Shown here: in pieces, positions 24,340 to 32,685 of the stretch | How the letters are laid out: each line of letters opens with the position of its first letter | Numbering within the stretch: the first letter of the stretch is position 1 | Assembly: GCA_035547155.1 (NCBI GenBank) | Contig: DASZVJ010000105.1 | Location: 1-54,895, forward strand | Direction of reading: 5' to 3' | From: CAZNMF01 sp035547155 | GTDB lineage: Bacteria > Acidobacteriota > Vicinamibacteria > Vicinamibacterales > SCN-69-37 | Length of the DNA stretch: 54,895 nt | Program-made: the position numbers and the translations under genes | Notes under the pieces: generated by a model | What the model was told of the DNA's origin: nothing | Seen by the model: only the letters and a program-made list of their open reading frames with translations | Database searches by the model: none

Positions 24340-24357
24340 ACTGACCACGCGGTCAGT
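24340..24357. promoter_or_regulatory. TetR-type operator palindrome upstream of the efflux operon
   Basis: Perfect inverted repeat ACTGACC, 4-nt centre ACGC, GGTCAGT, ending 12 nt upstream of the tetR start codon. Size and position match autoregulatory operators of TetR/AcrR family repressors. Assignment is by pattern and context. Confidence 0.7.
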
Positions 24358-24457
24358 GCAGAAGACCCAGTGTAGCAGATGCGGAGGGGGAGAACGTTAA
24401 CGGCGCACGGTGGGCAATCGCCCTAGGGCGGGCGACGTGATCGATGGCGGTCGGGCC

Positions 24458-24482
24458 GGGCCGCCACAAGGGCGGCCCCTAC
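24458..24482. repeat. family B 25-bp repeat, second locus
   Basis: The reverse complement of 24458-24482 is identical over 25 nt to 12990-13014. It lies in the 210-bp gap between divergent-side tetR and the end of gmd, next to a family D array. Upstream in the gap there is a short palindrome, GCCCTAGGGC. Confidence 0.85.
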
Positions 24483-24503
24483 AACGACTTCGGGCCGCGG
24501 TCT

Positions 24504-24536
24504 TCGTCCCTTCGTCCCCTGGTCCCTTGGTCCCCG
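24504..24536. repeat. family D heptamer array (GTCCCTT/GGTCCCC units)
   Basis: Tandem degenerate units TCGTCCC, TTCGTCCC, CTGGTCCC and TTGGTCCCC end 3 nt before the gmd stop codon. The reverse complement of this array recurs at 34950-34984. Confidence 0.75.
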
Positions 24537-24538
24537 CT

Positions 24539-25507
24539 CTACCGTCGCCCCAGCCGCGCGACGTCCGCGTCGACCATCATGCGCACGAGGCCGGGGAAGT
24601 CGACGCTCGGCGTCCACTGAAAGCGCGCTTTGGCTTTGCTGGCGTCGCCGATGAGGTGATCGACTTCGGCGGGGCGGAGGAACGCGGGATCCTGCTTGAC
24701 GTGCGCGTGCCAGTCGAGACCGGCGTGCGCGAACGCGACTTCGACGAGCTCCTGCACCGAGTGGCTCTCGCCGGTCGCGATGACGTAGTCGTCGGCCTCG
24801 TCCTGCTGCAGCATCATCCACATCGCGCGCACGTAGTCGCCGGCAAAGCCCCAGTCGCGATGCGCGTCGAGGTTGCCGAGGCGCAGCTCCTTCGCCAGGC
24901 CGAGCTTGATGCGCGCGACGCCGTCGGTGACCTTGCGCGTGACGAACTCGAGGCCACGCCGCGGCGATTCGTGGTTGAAGAGAATGCCCGATACCGCGAA
25001 CAGCCCGTAGCTCTCGCGGTAGTTCACGGTGATGTAGTGCGCGAACACCTTCGACACCCCGTACGGGCTCCGCGGGTAGAACGGCGTCGTCTCGCGTTGC
25101 GGCACTTCGCGGACCTTGCCGTACATCTCCGACGAGGAGGCCTGATACAGCCTGATTTTGGGATCGACGACGCGAATGGCCTCGAGGACGCGGGTGACGC
25201 CCTGCGAGTTGAACTCGCCGGTGAGCATCGGCTGATCCCAGGACGCCGGGACGAACGACATCGCCGCGAGGTTGTACACCTCCGCCGGCTGCACGCGCTC
25301 GAGGACGCGGATGAGCGACAGCTGATCGAGCAGGTCGCCGGGGATCAGCGTCAAGCGATCGAGCAGGTGCTCGATCCGCCAGTAGTTGGCCGCCGACAGC
25401 CGCCGCGCGAGCCCGTAGACCTCGTACCCCTTCTCCAGCAGCAGCTCAGCGAGGTACGACCCGTCCTGCCCCGTGATACCCGTAATCAGCGCGCGCTTCG
25501 ACGACAT
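24539..25507 (-). CDS. gmd: GDP-mannose 4,6-dehydratase
   Basis: Converts GDP-D-mannose to GDP-4-keto-6-deoxy-D-mannose, precursor of D-rhamnose, L-fucose or perosamine. 322 aa from the ATG at 25507: NAD-binding ITGITGQDGSYLAELL (about 8-23), YQASSSEMYGKVREVPQRE, catalytic SPYGVSKVFAHY with Tyr and Lys, FNHESPRRG, DWGFAGDYVRAMW and the late RPAEVDHLIGDASKAK. The Gmd-specific RRLS segment of the cofactor/tetramer interface is present. An in-frame ATG at 25588 would add 27 residues drawn from a repeat array, so I reject it. No fucose synthase follows; a reductase such as the RmlD-like protein at 39384 might act next, but this is speculative. Confidence 0.93.
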   Translation of the reverse strand: MSSKRALITGITGQDGSYLAELLLEKGYEVYGLARRLSAANYWRIEHLLDRLTLIPGDLLDQLSLIRVLERVQPAEVYNLAAMSFVPASWDQPMLTGEFNSQGVTRVLEAIRVVDPKIRLYQASSSEMYGKVREVPQRETTPFYPRSPYGVSKVFAHYITVNYRESYGLFAVSGILFNHESPRRGLEFVTRKVTDGVARIKLGLAKELRLGNLDAHRDWGFAGDYVRAMWMMLQQDEADDYVIATGESHSVQELVEVAFAHAGLDWHAHVKQDPAFLRPAEVDHLIGDASKAKARFQWTPSVDFPGLVRMMVDADVARLGRR

Positions 25508-25546
25508 GGGCGAATACGATAGCAGATGGGAAGGGATGAGCCGGCG

Positions 25547-25708
25547 TATCGCGCTATCTCTCTTTCTCCCTATCGCACGATCTGACATCGGGCTCGCTCG
25601 TTATCTGCTCTGCGCGTGACCGCCGACGGCCAACGTCTGGTCGGCAGATAGCCAGATAGCCCGATGATCCAGATAGTGCGATAGCGCGATAGGGAGATAG
25701 GGAGATAC
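25547..25708. repeat. family C octamer arrays as an inverted pair
   Basis: The left array 25547-25608 has TATCGCGC/TATCTCTC/CTATCGCAC units and ends in TTATCTG. The right array 25645-25708 is its inverted counterpart, CAGATAGC/CAGATAGC/.../GGGAGATA, with a clear 8-nt period. The unique centre is 25609-25644. It fills the gap between the divergent gmd and GT2 genes, so any promoters for both lie within or beside it. Confidence 0.85.
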
Positions 25709-25722
25709 GAACGCCAGCTACA

Positions 25723-26595
25723 ATGTCTCCCTTGCCCGTCTCTCTCCTCATCGTCAACTACCACGTCTATGACGACCTCAATCGCTGTTTGACGGCGGTC
25801 GATTGCGCATTGCGGCCGGGTGATGAGGTCATCGTGTTCGATCAGGAGAGCGACGAGGCGAAGCGGGCGGCGGTCGAGGCGCGGCATCCGGGCGTGCGAT
25901 GGGTCGTCTCGCCGCGCAACGTCGGGTTCGCCGCCGCGATCAATCGCGCCGCGGCCGCGGCGCGCACACCGCGGCTGTTGTGGCTCAATCCCGACGCGGT
26001 GATCAGCGCGCCGGTCGTCGAGACGCTCGACGCGTGGCTGACGAGCCATCCCGAAACGGGATGCGTCGGTCCACGCGTGGTGAACGAGGACGGCCGGGTG
26101 CAAGCGTCCGCGCGGCGATTTCCGGATCCGACGACGGCCATTGCCGGGCGCTCGACGTGGCTCACACGTCACTTTCCGAACAACTGGCTGACGCGGCACA
26201 ACCTGCCGGCGCGGACCGCCGATCACCCGCAGACCGTCGACTGGCTCGCGGGCTCGTGCCTGCTCACGCGCCGCGATCTGTTCGAGCGGCTCGGCGGGCT
26301 CGACGAAGGATTCTTCCTCTACTGGGAGGACGCGGATTACTGTCGCCGCGCCGCGGCGCTCGGCTTCGGATGTACGTATCTCCCGGCCGTCTCCGTGCAG
26401 CACGCCGTCGGCCGCTCGGCCGCGCTCAATCCCGCGACGGCCATCCGTGCCTTTCACGCGAGCGCGTACCGGATGTTCGCGAAGTACACGGGACGCGTGG
26501 GGCGCGTGTGCGCGCCGCTCGTGCGGCTGGCGTTGTGGACGCGCGGCGAAATCCTCGCGCGCGCCGCGCTGCGGCGGATCAGGCACACGCGATGA
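25723..26595 (+). CDS. GT2 family glycosyltransferase (rhamnosyltransferase-like)
   Basis: A 290-aa inverting GT-A enzyme. VSLLIVNYHVYDDLNRCL opens the nucleotide-binding domain, VVSPRNVGFAAAINRAAA and LLWLNPDAV supply the metal/donor region, and WLAGSCLLTRRDLFERLGGL with GFFLYWEDADYCRRAAALG the acceptor/catalytic region. This is the WcaA/RfbF-like pattern common in rhamnosyl- and related transferases. It is divergent from gmd across a repeat-filled gap and overlaps the next gene by 4 nt. No membrane anchor is seen apart from a basic C-terminal region. Donor not determinable. Confidence 0.88.
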   Translation: MSPLPVSLLIVNYHVYDDLNRCLTAVDCALRPGDEVIVFDQESDEAKRAAVEARHPGVRWVVSPRNVGFAAAINRAAAAARTPRLLWLNPDAVISAPVVETLDAWLTSHPETGCVGPRVVNEDGRVQASARRFPDPTTAIAGRSTWLTRHFPNNWLTRHNLPARTADHPQTVDWLAGSCLLTRRDLFERLGGLDEGFFLYWEDADYCRRAAALGFGCTYLPAVSVQHAVGRSAALNPATAIRAFHASAYRMFAKYTGRVGRVCAPLVRLALWTRGEILARAALRRIRHTR

Positions 26596-27692
26596 TCGTC
26601 ATCGCCGGCGGCGGCGTGATCGGACTCGCCATTGCGCGCGCGCTTGCCCTGACCGGATCCGAGGTCTGCGTCCTCGAGCGGCACGGCCGCTGCGGCACGG
26701 AGACGTCGACGCACAACAGCGGCGTGATTCACGCAGGCCTGTACTATCCGGCCGGCTCGCTGAAAGGACGACTCTGCGTCGAGGGCCGCGAGCAGCTCTA
26801 CGCGTACTGCACGCAGGAGAACGTCCCGCACGTGCGCTGCGGCAAGCTCGTCGTGGCGCAAGCCGACGAGTTATCCGAGCTGGAGCGTGTGGCCGGGCTC
26901 GCGAAGGGCGCGGGCGCGACGATCGAGCTCGTGGACCAGGCGTTCGTCGCTGTGCGCGAGCCGTACGTGCGCGCGGCCGCCGCGCTCTGGTCGCCGGATA
27001 CCGGGTGGCTCGAGGCCGAAGCGCTCGTGCGGGCGCTGCAGGCCGATGTCGAGCGCCACGACGGCCACGTCCTCGTCGGCTCGCCGCTCGTGGCCGTCGA
27101 GCCGGCGCCCGCCGGGCTCATCGTCGTCACGCCGCAGGAGCGTATCGAAGCGGAGTTGCTGATCAACGCCGCCGGGCTCTACGTCGATGACGTGTCGCGG
27201 CTGGCCGGCGGCGACGATCTCCGCATCTATCCGTGCCGCGGCGAGTACGCGACGCTGACGGCCGGCGCGTCCGCGCTCGTGCGCGGCCTGGTCTATCCCG
27301 TGCCGCACGCGTCGGGCCACGGTCTCGGGACGCACTTCACGCGGACGATCGGCGGGGAAGTCTGGCTCGGACCGACCGTGCACTACGTCGACGACAAGCA
27401 GGACTACGAGCGCGATCGCGCGCCGGTCGAGTCGTTCCTGGAGCCGGCACGCGCGCTCGTGCCGGACATCACACTGGCGGACCTGCGACTCGGCGGCACC
27501 GGCATCCGGCCCAAGCTGCACCCCGCATCGGAGCGCTTTGCGGATTTTCTGATTCGGCGCGACTCGCGCAACCCGTACGTGATCCACGCGGCCGGCATCG
27601 AGTCGCCGGGGCTGACAGCGTGCCTGGCGGTGGGCGAGATGGTGGCGGGTTTAGCGGGCGACGGTCTGCGGTCAGCAGTCTGCGGGGAATGA
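26592..27692 (+). CDS. lhgO: L-2-hydroxyglutarate oxidase/dehydrogenase, FAD-dependent
   Basis: A 366-aa FAD oxidoreductase of the DAO family. MIVIAGGGVIGLAIARALAL is the dinucleotide-binding motif, and ETSTHNSGVIHAGLYYPAGS is the highly characteristic LhgO sequence. YPCRGEYATL, VYPVPHASGHGLGTHFTRTI, GPTVHYVDDKQDYE and AGIESPGLTACLAVGEMV also fit. It oxidises L-2-hydroxyglutarate to 2-oxoglutarate, feeding electrons to the membrane quinone pool in E. coli. ATG at 26592 overlaps the GT2 stop by 4 nt, an odd operon partner. The last residues (LRSAVCGE) come from a flanking heptamer array. Confidence 0.92.
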   Translation: MIVIAGGGVIGLAIARALALTGSEVCVLERHGRCGTETSTHNSGVIHAGLYYPAGSLKGRLCVEGREQLYAYCTQENVPHVRCGKLVVAQADELSELERVAGLAKGAGATIELVDQAFVAVREPYVRAAAALWSPDTGWLEAEALVRALQADVERHDGHVLVGSPLVAVEPAPAGLIVVTPQERIEAELLINAAGLYVDDVSRLAGGDDLRIYPCRGEYATLTAGASALVRGLVYPVPHASGHGLGTHFTRTIGGEVWLGPTVHYVDDKQDYERDRAPVESFLEPARALVPDITLADLRLGGTGIRPKLHPASERFADFLIRRDSRNPYVIHAAGIESPGLTACLAVGEMVAGLAGDGLRSAVCGE

Positions 27693-27745
27693 GCGCAGCC
27701 CGCGGTCCGCAGTCAGGCCGACTGCAGACCGCGGACCGCGGACGG
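27663..27745. repeat. family F heptamer arrays as an inverted pair
   Basis: Units GGTCTGC/GGTCAGC/AGTCTGC on the left (27663-27685) and TGCAGAC/CGCGGAC/CGCGGAC on the right (27722-27742), period 7, inverted around the loop near 27715. The left side encodes the LhgO tail; the right side runs up to the stop codon of the FG-GAP gene at 27748. Confidence 0.85.
27700..27734. terminator. bidirectional hairpin between convergent lhgO and the FG-GAP gene
   Basis: Arms CCGCGGTCCGCAGTC (27700-27714) and GACTGCAGACCGCGG (27720-27734) pair over 15 bp with one mismatch around a 5-nt loop. It lies between two convergent stop codons (27690-27692 and 27748-27750). No U-tracts are seen. Confidence 0.5.
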
Positions 27746-27747
27746 TT

Positions 27748-30039
27748 CTATCTCGGTCCGGACAGCGTCCAGTCGACTGCGACAGCCGCCGGGTTCAGAT
27801 AGCCGTACGGCACGAAGGTATTGCCGCTCCGCGCCCACACATACATCTGACCGGTCACGCGATGCTGGAAGATCGCGTCGACGAACGGATCGCCCGCGAC
27901 ATTGGCGAGCGCAGCGAGCCGCCAGTTGGGATCGACTTGCCCCGCGCTGTATTGCGCCGCCAGCGTTGTTCCGTTCATCAGATAGATCTGCAGCCTGCCG
28001 TCGTCGTTCTGCCACGCGAGATCCCGCTTGCCGTCTCCGTCGAAGTCGGACGTGCCCACGATCTGCCAATCGAGGCCTGGCGCGAGATGGACCGCGTGGC
28101 TGGCATCCCACAACCAGTCTCCGCCGGCGAGCTTTGCCTGATCGCCGACCGTCGTCATGTACCAGATGTAGATTTCGCCCGTCTGCTGGTTGCGCCAGAC
28201 GATGTCGGCCTTGCCGTCACCGTTGAAGTCGCCCGTGCCGCTGATCCGCCAGAGCGCGGGATTGGCCTGGAGGCCGTTCGTCTGTTCGCCGACCTTCGAC
28301 TGGAAATCCATCTTGAACAGCCGCACGGCGCCGGTGATCTGGTTCTGCCAGAGCAGATCCGCCTTGCCGTCACCAGTCAGATCCGACGTGCCGACGACTT
28401 TCCACCCCAGGCCTTGATAGCCCGACACGTCCCAGAGAAACGCACCGCCCGTGAACGTCGTGCCGTTCATGTGCCACGCGTAGGCCATGCCCGTCGACTG
28501 GCTCGTGAAGACGAGCTCGGAGACGCCATCGCCCGTGAAGTCTCCGTTGGGTGCGGACTGAATGGGGCAGCCGTTGCTCGTCTGCGCGGCAAACTGCGGA
28601 CACTGATCGATCGAGTCAGGAACGCCGTCGCCGTCCGAGTCCTGCGGCGGGGGCGGAGGCGGCGCCGGACATCCGGTGGCCGTCTGGGCGAACTGGTTCG
28701 GGCATTGATCGGTGGAATCCGGCACGCCGTCGCCGTCACCGTCCGCAGGCGGTGGTGGCGTGCTGCTGCCTCCGGACGACGACGTGGTGAAGACCGGCAC
28801 CATAGATGGATCGGACGAATTGTTGGGATTGATGTCCTGGTAGGTTGGCAGCCATTCCTTGGCGGATTGGCTCGACGACACGCGCGTCAGCCATCCGCGT
28901 TCGCCGGACGAGGAGACCTCCGCGCTGATCTTGCCTCCGTACCCGTTGAGCTCCACAGCCGTGATGTCGTCGTTCGCTTTGTTCAACCCGGTGACGATGA
29001 TGGTCTGGCTCTGCGGGTTATAGGCCATGGCCAGCGAGTCGTAGCTGCCCATCGTGTAGCTGACATCGCCCATCTGCTGAAGGACACCGTCCTCATTGAA
29101 GGTCGCCTGGCGAATGCGGTACGGACCGTTCTCCCACCACGTCATGACGTACTGGTGCGTCAGCGGGCTGAAGGCCACGTCCGTCATGGTCGTGCTGATC
29201 GTGCAGCACGCAATCGTATTGAACGTCGTCACATGGGCGCCGGCGAGGTTCGAGGCCGGGACGATCGCGAAGTCGCTGCTGAAAGCGCCGGTCGTCTGAT
29301 TTTCACTGCTGAACGAGACGCCGAACTCGTTGCGATAGGGATTCCACGCGACACCCGGATCCCGCTGCCAGCTGCTCTGGATCGTGACGATGCTGCCGCT
29401 CCCGGCGCCGTCGAGACCGACGAGACGTGTCTTGAGGCCTTGCGTCGCGCCGTTTCCCTGCCAGGCGACGAGGAAGACCTGGCTCGTCGGCGAGTAGCCA
29501 ATCGCCGGTCCGCCCTGGAGGAAGCCCTGATTCTGCGCGTCCGACAGGATGTTCTCGGAGCCGAGGAGTGCGCCCGCCGAAGACACCATGCGCGAATGCA
29601 CTCGAATCTGCTTGATGTCCGCGTCCTCGGCGACCCACGCCACGAGGAACGCGCCCTGCCCGCCGTTGGCGTCCTGGCTATAGGCCGTTCGGACGTAATT
29701 CACGTGGTGCCCGACCTGCGTCGAGACGTAGAACGCCGGTCCTGTCGCGACGCCGCTCGCGTTGACGATGACCCCGGTCACACCAGACGGGCCCGCGGCG
29801 CCGACCACCAGGAACGTGTTGTGAGACGGATCGTGCGCCGAGCTGGTGCCGATGGTTATTGCGGGGGCTGCCGCTGGAAAACCGGCGGGCCAGGGCATCG
29901 TCGTTGGCGTGCCCATCGAGAGCTGCGCGCTCGCGGGCTGTGCCGCGACGACGCACATCGCGAGGCCGGTGAAGATCAGCGGGAGAAAGGGGGTCTTTCG
30001 GGCAAACCTGTGAGCCGAAACTGCCGACTTGCGCATCAC
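27748..30039 (-). CDS. secreted protein with thrombospondin type 3 repeats and C-terminal FG-GAP/VCBS repeats
   Basis: A 763-aa exported protein. The N-terminal signal peptide (TPFLPLIFTGLAMCVVAAQP, cleavage near residue 38) is followed by about 370 residues of beta-rich sequence of unknown fold with several SPTSQVFLVAWQ-like repeats. Two calcium-binding TSP3 units (DGDGDGVPDSTDQCPNQFAQ and SDGDGVPDSIDQCPQFAAQ) are separated by Pro runs, about 430-495. Four or five FG-GAP-type repeats (GDFTGDGVSELVF, DLTGDGKADLLWQN, GDFNGDGKADIVWRN, DFDGDGKRDLAWQN) fill residues 500-763. Probably surface-exposed or extracellular and Ca2+-binding; partner unknown. Two adjacent ATGs (30039, 30036) exist, and the second has better spacing from a GAGG motif. 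Confidence 0.8.
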   Translation of the reverse strand: MMRKSAVSAHRFARKTPFLPLIFTGLAMCVVAAQPASAQLSMGTPTTMPWPAGFPAAAPAITIGTSSAHDPSHNTFLVVGAAGPSGVTGVIVNASGVATGPAFYVSTQVGHHVNYVRTAYSQDANGGQGAFLVAWVAEDADIKQIRVHSRMVSSAGALLGSENILSDAQNQGFLQGGPAIGYSPTSQVFLVAWQGNGATQGLKTRLVGLDGAGSGSIVTIQSSWQRDPGVAWNPYRNEFGVSFSSENQTTGAFSSDFAIVPASNLAGAHVTTFNTIACCTISTTMTDVAFSPLTHQYVMTWWENGPYRIRQATFNEDGVLQQMGDVSYTMGSYDSLAMAYNPQSQTIIVTGLNKANDDITAVELNGYGGKISAEVSSSGERGWLTRVSSSQSAKEWLPTYQDINPNNSSDPSMVPVFTTSSSGGSSTPPPPADGDGDGVPDSTDQCPNQFAQTATGCPAPPPPPPQDSDGDGVPDSIDQCPQFAAQTSNGCPIQSAPNGDFTGDGVSELVFTSQSTGMAYAWHMNGTTFTGGAFLWDVSGYQGLGWKVVGTSDLTGDGKADLLWQNQITGAVRLFKMDFQSKVGEQTNGLQANPALWRISGTGDFNGDGKADIVWRNQQTGEIYIWYMTTVGDQAKLAGGDWLWDASHAVHLAPGLDWQIVGTSDFDGDGKRDLAWQNDDGRLQIYLMNGTTLAAQYSAGQVDPNWRLAALANVAGDPFVDAIFQHRVTGQMYVWARSGNTFVPYGYLNPAAVAVDWTLSGPR

Positions 30040-30191
30040 ATGACCTCGAGGGAGCGTCCCGCCGAATCGCAGCGGGAAGCGGAGCCATTGTGTCTATCGG
30101 CCTGTTCCGTGTGTCACCTTAGGCCGGGGTGCGCAATAGCATACGCGAAGCGAGCCGGATTTCTTCGAAATTCACGACGTGACGCACGCGT

Positions 30192-32579
30192 TCATCGCGG
30201 GAGCGTCGTGCGGCGCATGCTGGCCAGCGGCAATCCGAGGGAGATGTAGAGCGCCGCGGCCACCCAGAAGTTCGCGTCGATGCCGACCCAGATGGACAAC
30301 GCGACGGCGAGAATCGACGCCAGCACGCCGAACGCGCCGTTGACGCCCCAGGCCCAGGCGATCACCGAAGGCGTCGACGCGGACAACCTGACGCCGATCG
30401 GAAAGCACATGCCCAGCAGCAATGAGAGCGGCGCCGCGAAGAGCACGACAATCGCGGTACGTGCCGGCAGGCCGTGCCCGATGGTGGCGGCGATCGTGCG
30501 CGGGAGCAGCAGGGCAATCAGGACGAGCACGAGACCGATGGCCGCAGGCACCAGCGAGAGGCGCCGGCCCGGTGCGATCGTGAGGCGCTCCGAGAGCAGG
30601 CTGCCGAGCCCCGTGAACAGCAGCATGGCGAACAACACGATCGCGAGCGTGTACGTCGGATGACCGAGATAGACGGAGAACCGTTGCAGGAGCCCCACCT
30701 GGATCAACATGAATCCGAATCCGATGATCGCGAAATACGCCATGGTCGTCGCGAATCGCCCGACCGACATGGCTGGCCGGCCGGCGGCGGCGAGCGGCCA
30801 GATGATGATGAGCCCCACGAGAACGGTGGTCACGCCGAGAAGAATGAGCAGGAGCAGCGTCGCGCGGAGATTGCCGCCGAGCGCGCCCTCGCGCGGCAGT
30901 GAGGCGCCGGACCACAGCGCACGCGGCTTCAACATGTTGAAGTAGTACGGCCGGGCGTCGGTCGGCGGGCTGTAGTCGTAGAGCGGATCGGCGATCGCCC
31001 GGCGGAGCTCGTCCTGTGACGTGCTGTGGGCGATGCGATCGATCACGGGGCCGCCCGTCGCAGGCGTCCACGGCGACACGGCGAGCTCGAAGCCCTTCGG
31101 CGCCATCACCGCCGTGAGCCGTGCTCGATCCGCGTCTGTGAACGGCGCGGTCGACACCATCAGCGTGGCGATTTTCTCGCGCACCGCCAGGATCAGGTGA
31201 TCCGATGGCCGTGCGACGTGTCGATCGAGCAGCGCGCCGACGCCGAGCGCGACGAGCCGCCGCGTTTCCGAGACGTTGTGCGGATCGAACCAGCGCGACA
31301 CGCTGAGCACGCCGCCCGGCTTGAGCCGGTCGAGGAACACCCGCCAGCCCTCGACCGTGTAGAGGCCGTTCTCCGACAGCGCGAATGCGCCCGCTCCGGT
31401 CGAGGCCCATGTGTCGACGAGCGAGATCTGGATGATGTCGAATCGCCGATCCGTGCGCGTCAAATACGCGCGGCCGTCGTCGTGGACGAGCGCGACGTTC
31501 GGCTGGTTGGCGATGTTGGCGAAGTCGCGATGGCTCGTCGTGAGCAGATCGATCATGATCCGGTTCACGTCGATGCCCACGATCGAGCGGTTCTGGCCCC
31601 ACAGCGCCGCGAGGATGTCGCGCCCGCCGCCGACGCCGATCACGGCCACGTCGCCGCGGCGCAGCGAATAGGGCAGCGTCGTGACGTCGTAGCTCACCCA
31701 TTCGAGCGACTCTCGCCGTCCGTCCCATTGCGTGATCGGCGAGCCCGCCTCGCCGTCGATCGCGAGCCACGCGATGCGTGCCTTGAACTGATCGGCCCCG
31801 ATGCCCGGCCCCCAGAGGAACGCATTGCCGTCGCCCGGCCGTTGCACGAGCACGTACGAATGGCTGTTCCACCGCGTGATGTCGTTCAGCTTGTTCAGCA
31901 GCCAGAGCTGACGGTTCTTGGGATAGATGATGGCGAGGGCCTCGCGCGATCCGTTGTTGAGCAGCGCGATGCCGACGAGCGCCGCCGCGAGCACGACGCG
32001 GCCCGTCACGCGGCTCGTGCCGGCGAGGCGCGCGAAACAGACGGCCGCGATCGCCGCCGACGCGCCCGCGAGAAAAATGGACGAGCTGACGTTGGTCCGC
32101 TCGAGCATGGGCACGACGAGCACGCAGCCGAGCGCGGCGCCGATCAAGTCGCAGGCGTACAAGCGCCCGATGGCGCCGCCGCATCGCGTCAGGGCCGTCG
32201 TGACGACGACGCCGGAGAGCACGAATGGCACGGCCAGCACGACGGTGAACGCCGAGATGGACAGGATCTCCATGACGTTCGCGTCGGTGATCGGCACGAA
32301 CGGCATGACGAGCGTGAACAGGTGCGAGATCGGGACGGCGAGCGCGAACGCCAGCGTGGCGCGCGCGAGCGAGCGCGGCGCGCGATCCGGCGAGAAGGCC
32401 GCCGGATGGAGAAAGACGAACACGGCGCCGCCGGCCATGCCGAGCATGGCCAACGAGACGGCGAAGAACGAGAGGTGATACCAGGTCAGGACCGACAGCA
32501 GCCGGGCATCCAGCGTCTCGAGCAGTAACGTGGACAACGTGGCGAAGAAGAGTCCCGGGCCGAGCCAGCGCGTGTGCAT
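30192..32579 (-). CDS. large membrane protein with spermidine-synthase-like domain
   Basis: A 795-aa protein. Residues ~1-215 are hydrophobic with about six membrane segments (SFFAVSLAMLGMAGGAVFVF). A soluble SAM/dcSAM-binding Rossmann domain follows: VIGVGGGRDILAALWG (glycine loop), IVGIDVNRIMIDLL, VALVHDDGRAYLTRTDRRFD and IIQISLVDTWASTGAGAFAL, about residues 310-400. A second block of 6-7 membrane segments fills residues 570-795. The Gly loop and Asp after it are intact, but polyamine-site residues cannot be confirmed, so aminopropyltransferase activity is uncertain. Such fused proteins are common in Acidobacteria- and Deltaproteobacteria-like genomes, and their role is unknown. The 150-bp region upstream of the FG-GAP gene separates the two genes. 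Confidence 0.8.
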   Translation of the reverse strand: MHTRWLGPGLFFATLSTLLLETLDARLLSVLTWYHLSFFAVSLAMLGMAGGAVFVFLHPAAFSPDRAPRSLARATLAFALAVPISHLFTLVMPFVPITDANVMEILSISAFTVVLAVPFVLSGVVVTTALTRCGGAIGRLYACDLIGAALGCVLVVPMLERTNVSSSIFLAGASAAIAAVCFARLAGTSRVTGRVVLAAALVGIALLNNGSREALAIIYPKNRQLWLLNKLNDITRWNSHSYVLVQRPGDGNAFLWGPGIGADQFKARIAWLAIDGEAGSPITQWDGRRESLEWVSYDVTTLPYSLRRGDVAVIGVGGGRDILAALWGQNRSIVGIDVNRIMIDLLTTSHRDFANIANQPNVALVHDDGRAYLTRTDRRFDIIQISLVDTWASTGAGAFALSENGLYTVEGWRVFLDRLKPGGVLSVSRWFDPHNVSETRRLVALGVGALLDRHVARPSDHLILAVREKIATLMVSTAPFTDADRARLTAVMAPKGFELAVSPWTPATGGPVIDRIAHSTSQDELRRAIADPLYDYSPPTDARPYYFNMLKPRALWSGASLPREGALGGNLRATLLLLILLGVTTVLVGLIIIWPLAAAGRPAMSVGRFATTMAYFAIIGFGFMLIQVGLLQRFSVYLGHPTYTLAIVLFAMLLFTGLGSLLSERLTIAPGRRLSLVPAAIGLVLVLIALLLPRTIAATIGHGLPARTAIVVLFAAPLSLLLGMCFPIGVRLSASTPSVIAWAWGVNGAFGVLASILAVALSIWVGIDANFWVAAALYISLGLPLASMRRTTLPR

Positions 32580-32685
32580 GACGGTGCGGAGCGTTGAAGA
32601 AGGGAAGATGCCGAGAATCGGGATCGCCAGATTGTAGACCGGAGCGGCATGACAGGCGCGATCTCGTGCGTTAAGCTAGCGGGTG

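Noticed and set aside
30040..30191. c-di-GMP riboswitch upstream of the FG-GAP gene
   Set aside because: Some GGGACGC-like bases occur, but I cannot build the two-helix core with the conserved tetraloop and receptor.
27862..30249. 795-codon open frame on the plus strand opposite the FG-GAP gene
   Set aside because: Arg/Asp-rich low-complexity translation; it mirrors the codon bias of the real minus-strand gene, which has a signal peptide and repeats.
30172..32184. 670-codon frame on the same strand as the spermidine-synthase-like gene
   Set aside because: Arg-rich +1 frame shadow; the 795-aa frame has membrane segments and the Gly loop.
32580..32685. TPP (THI-box) riboswitch upstream of thiG
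   Set aside because: No CTGAGA core or the paired ACCTGATC-type element is present in this 106-nt stretch.
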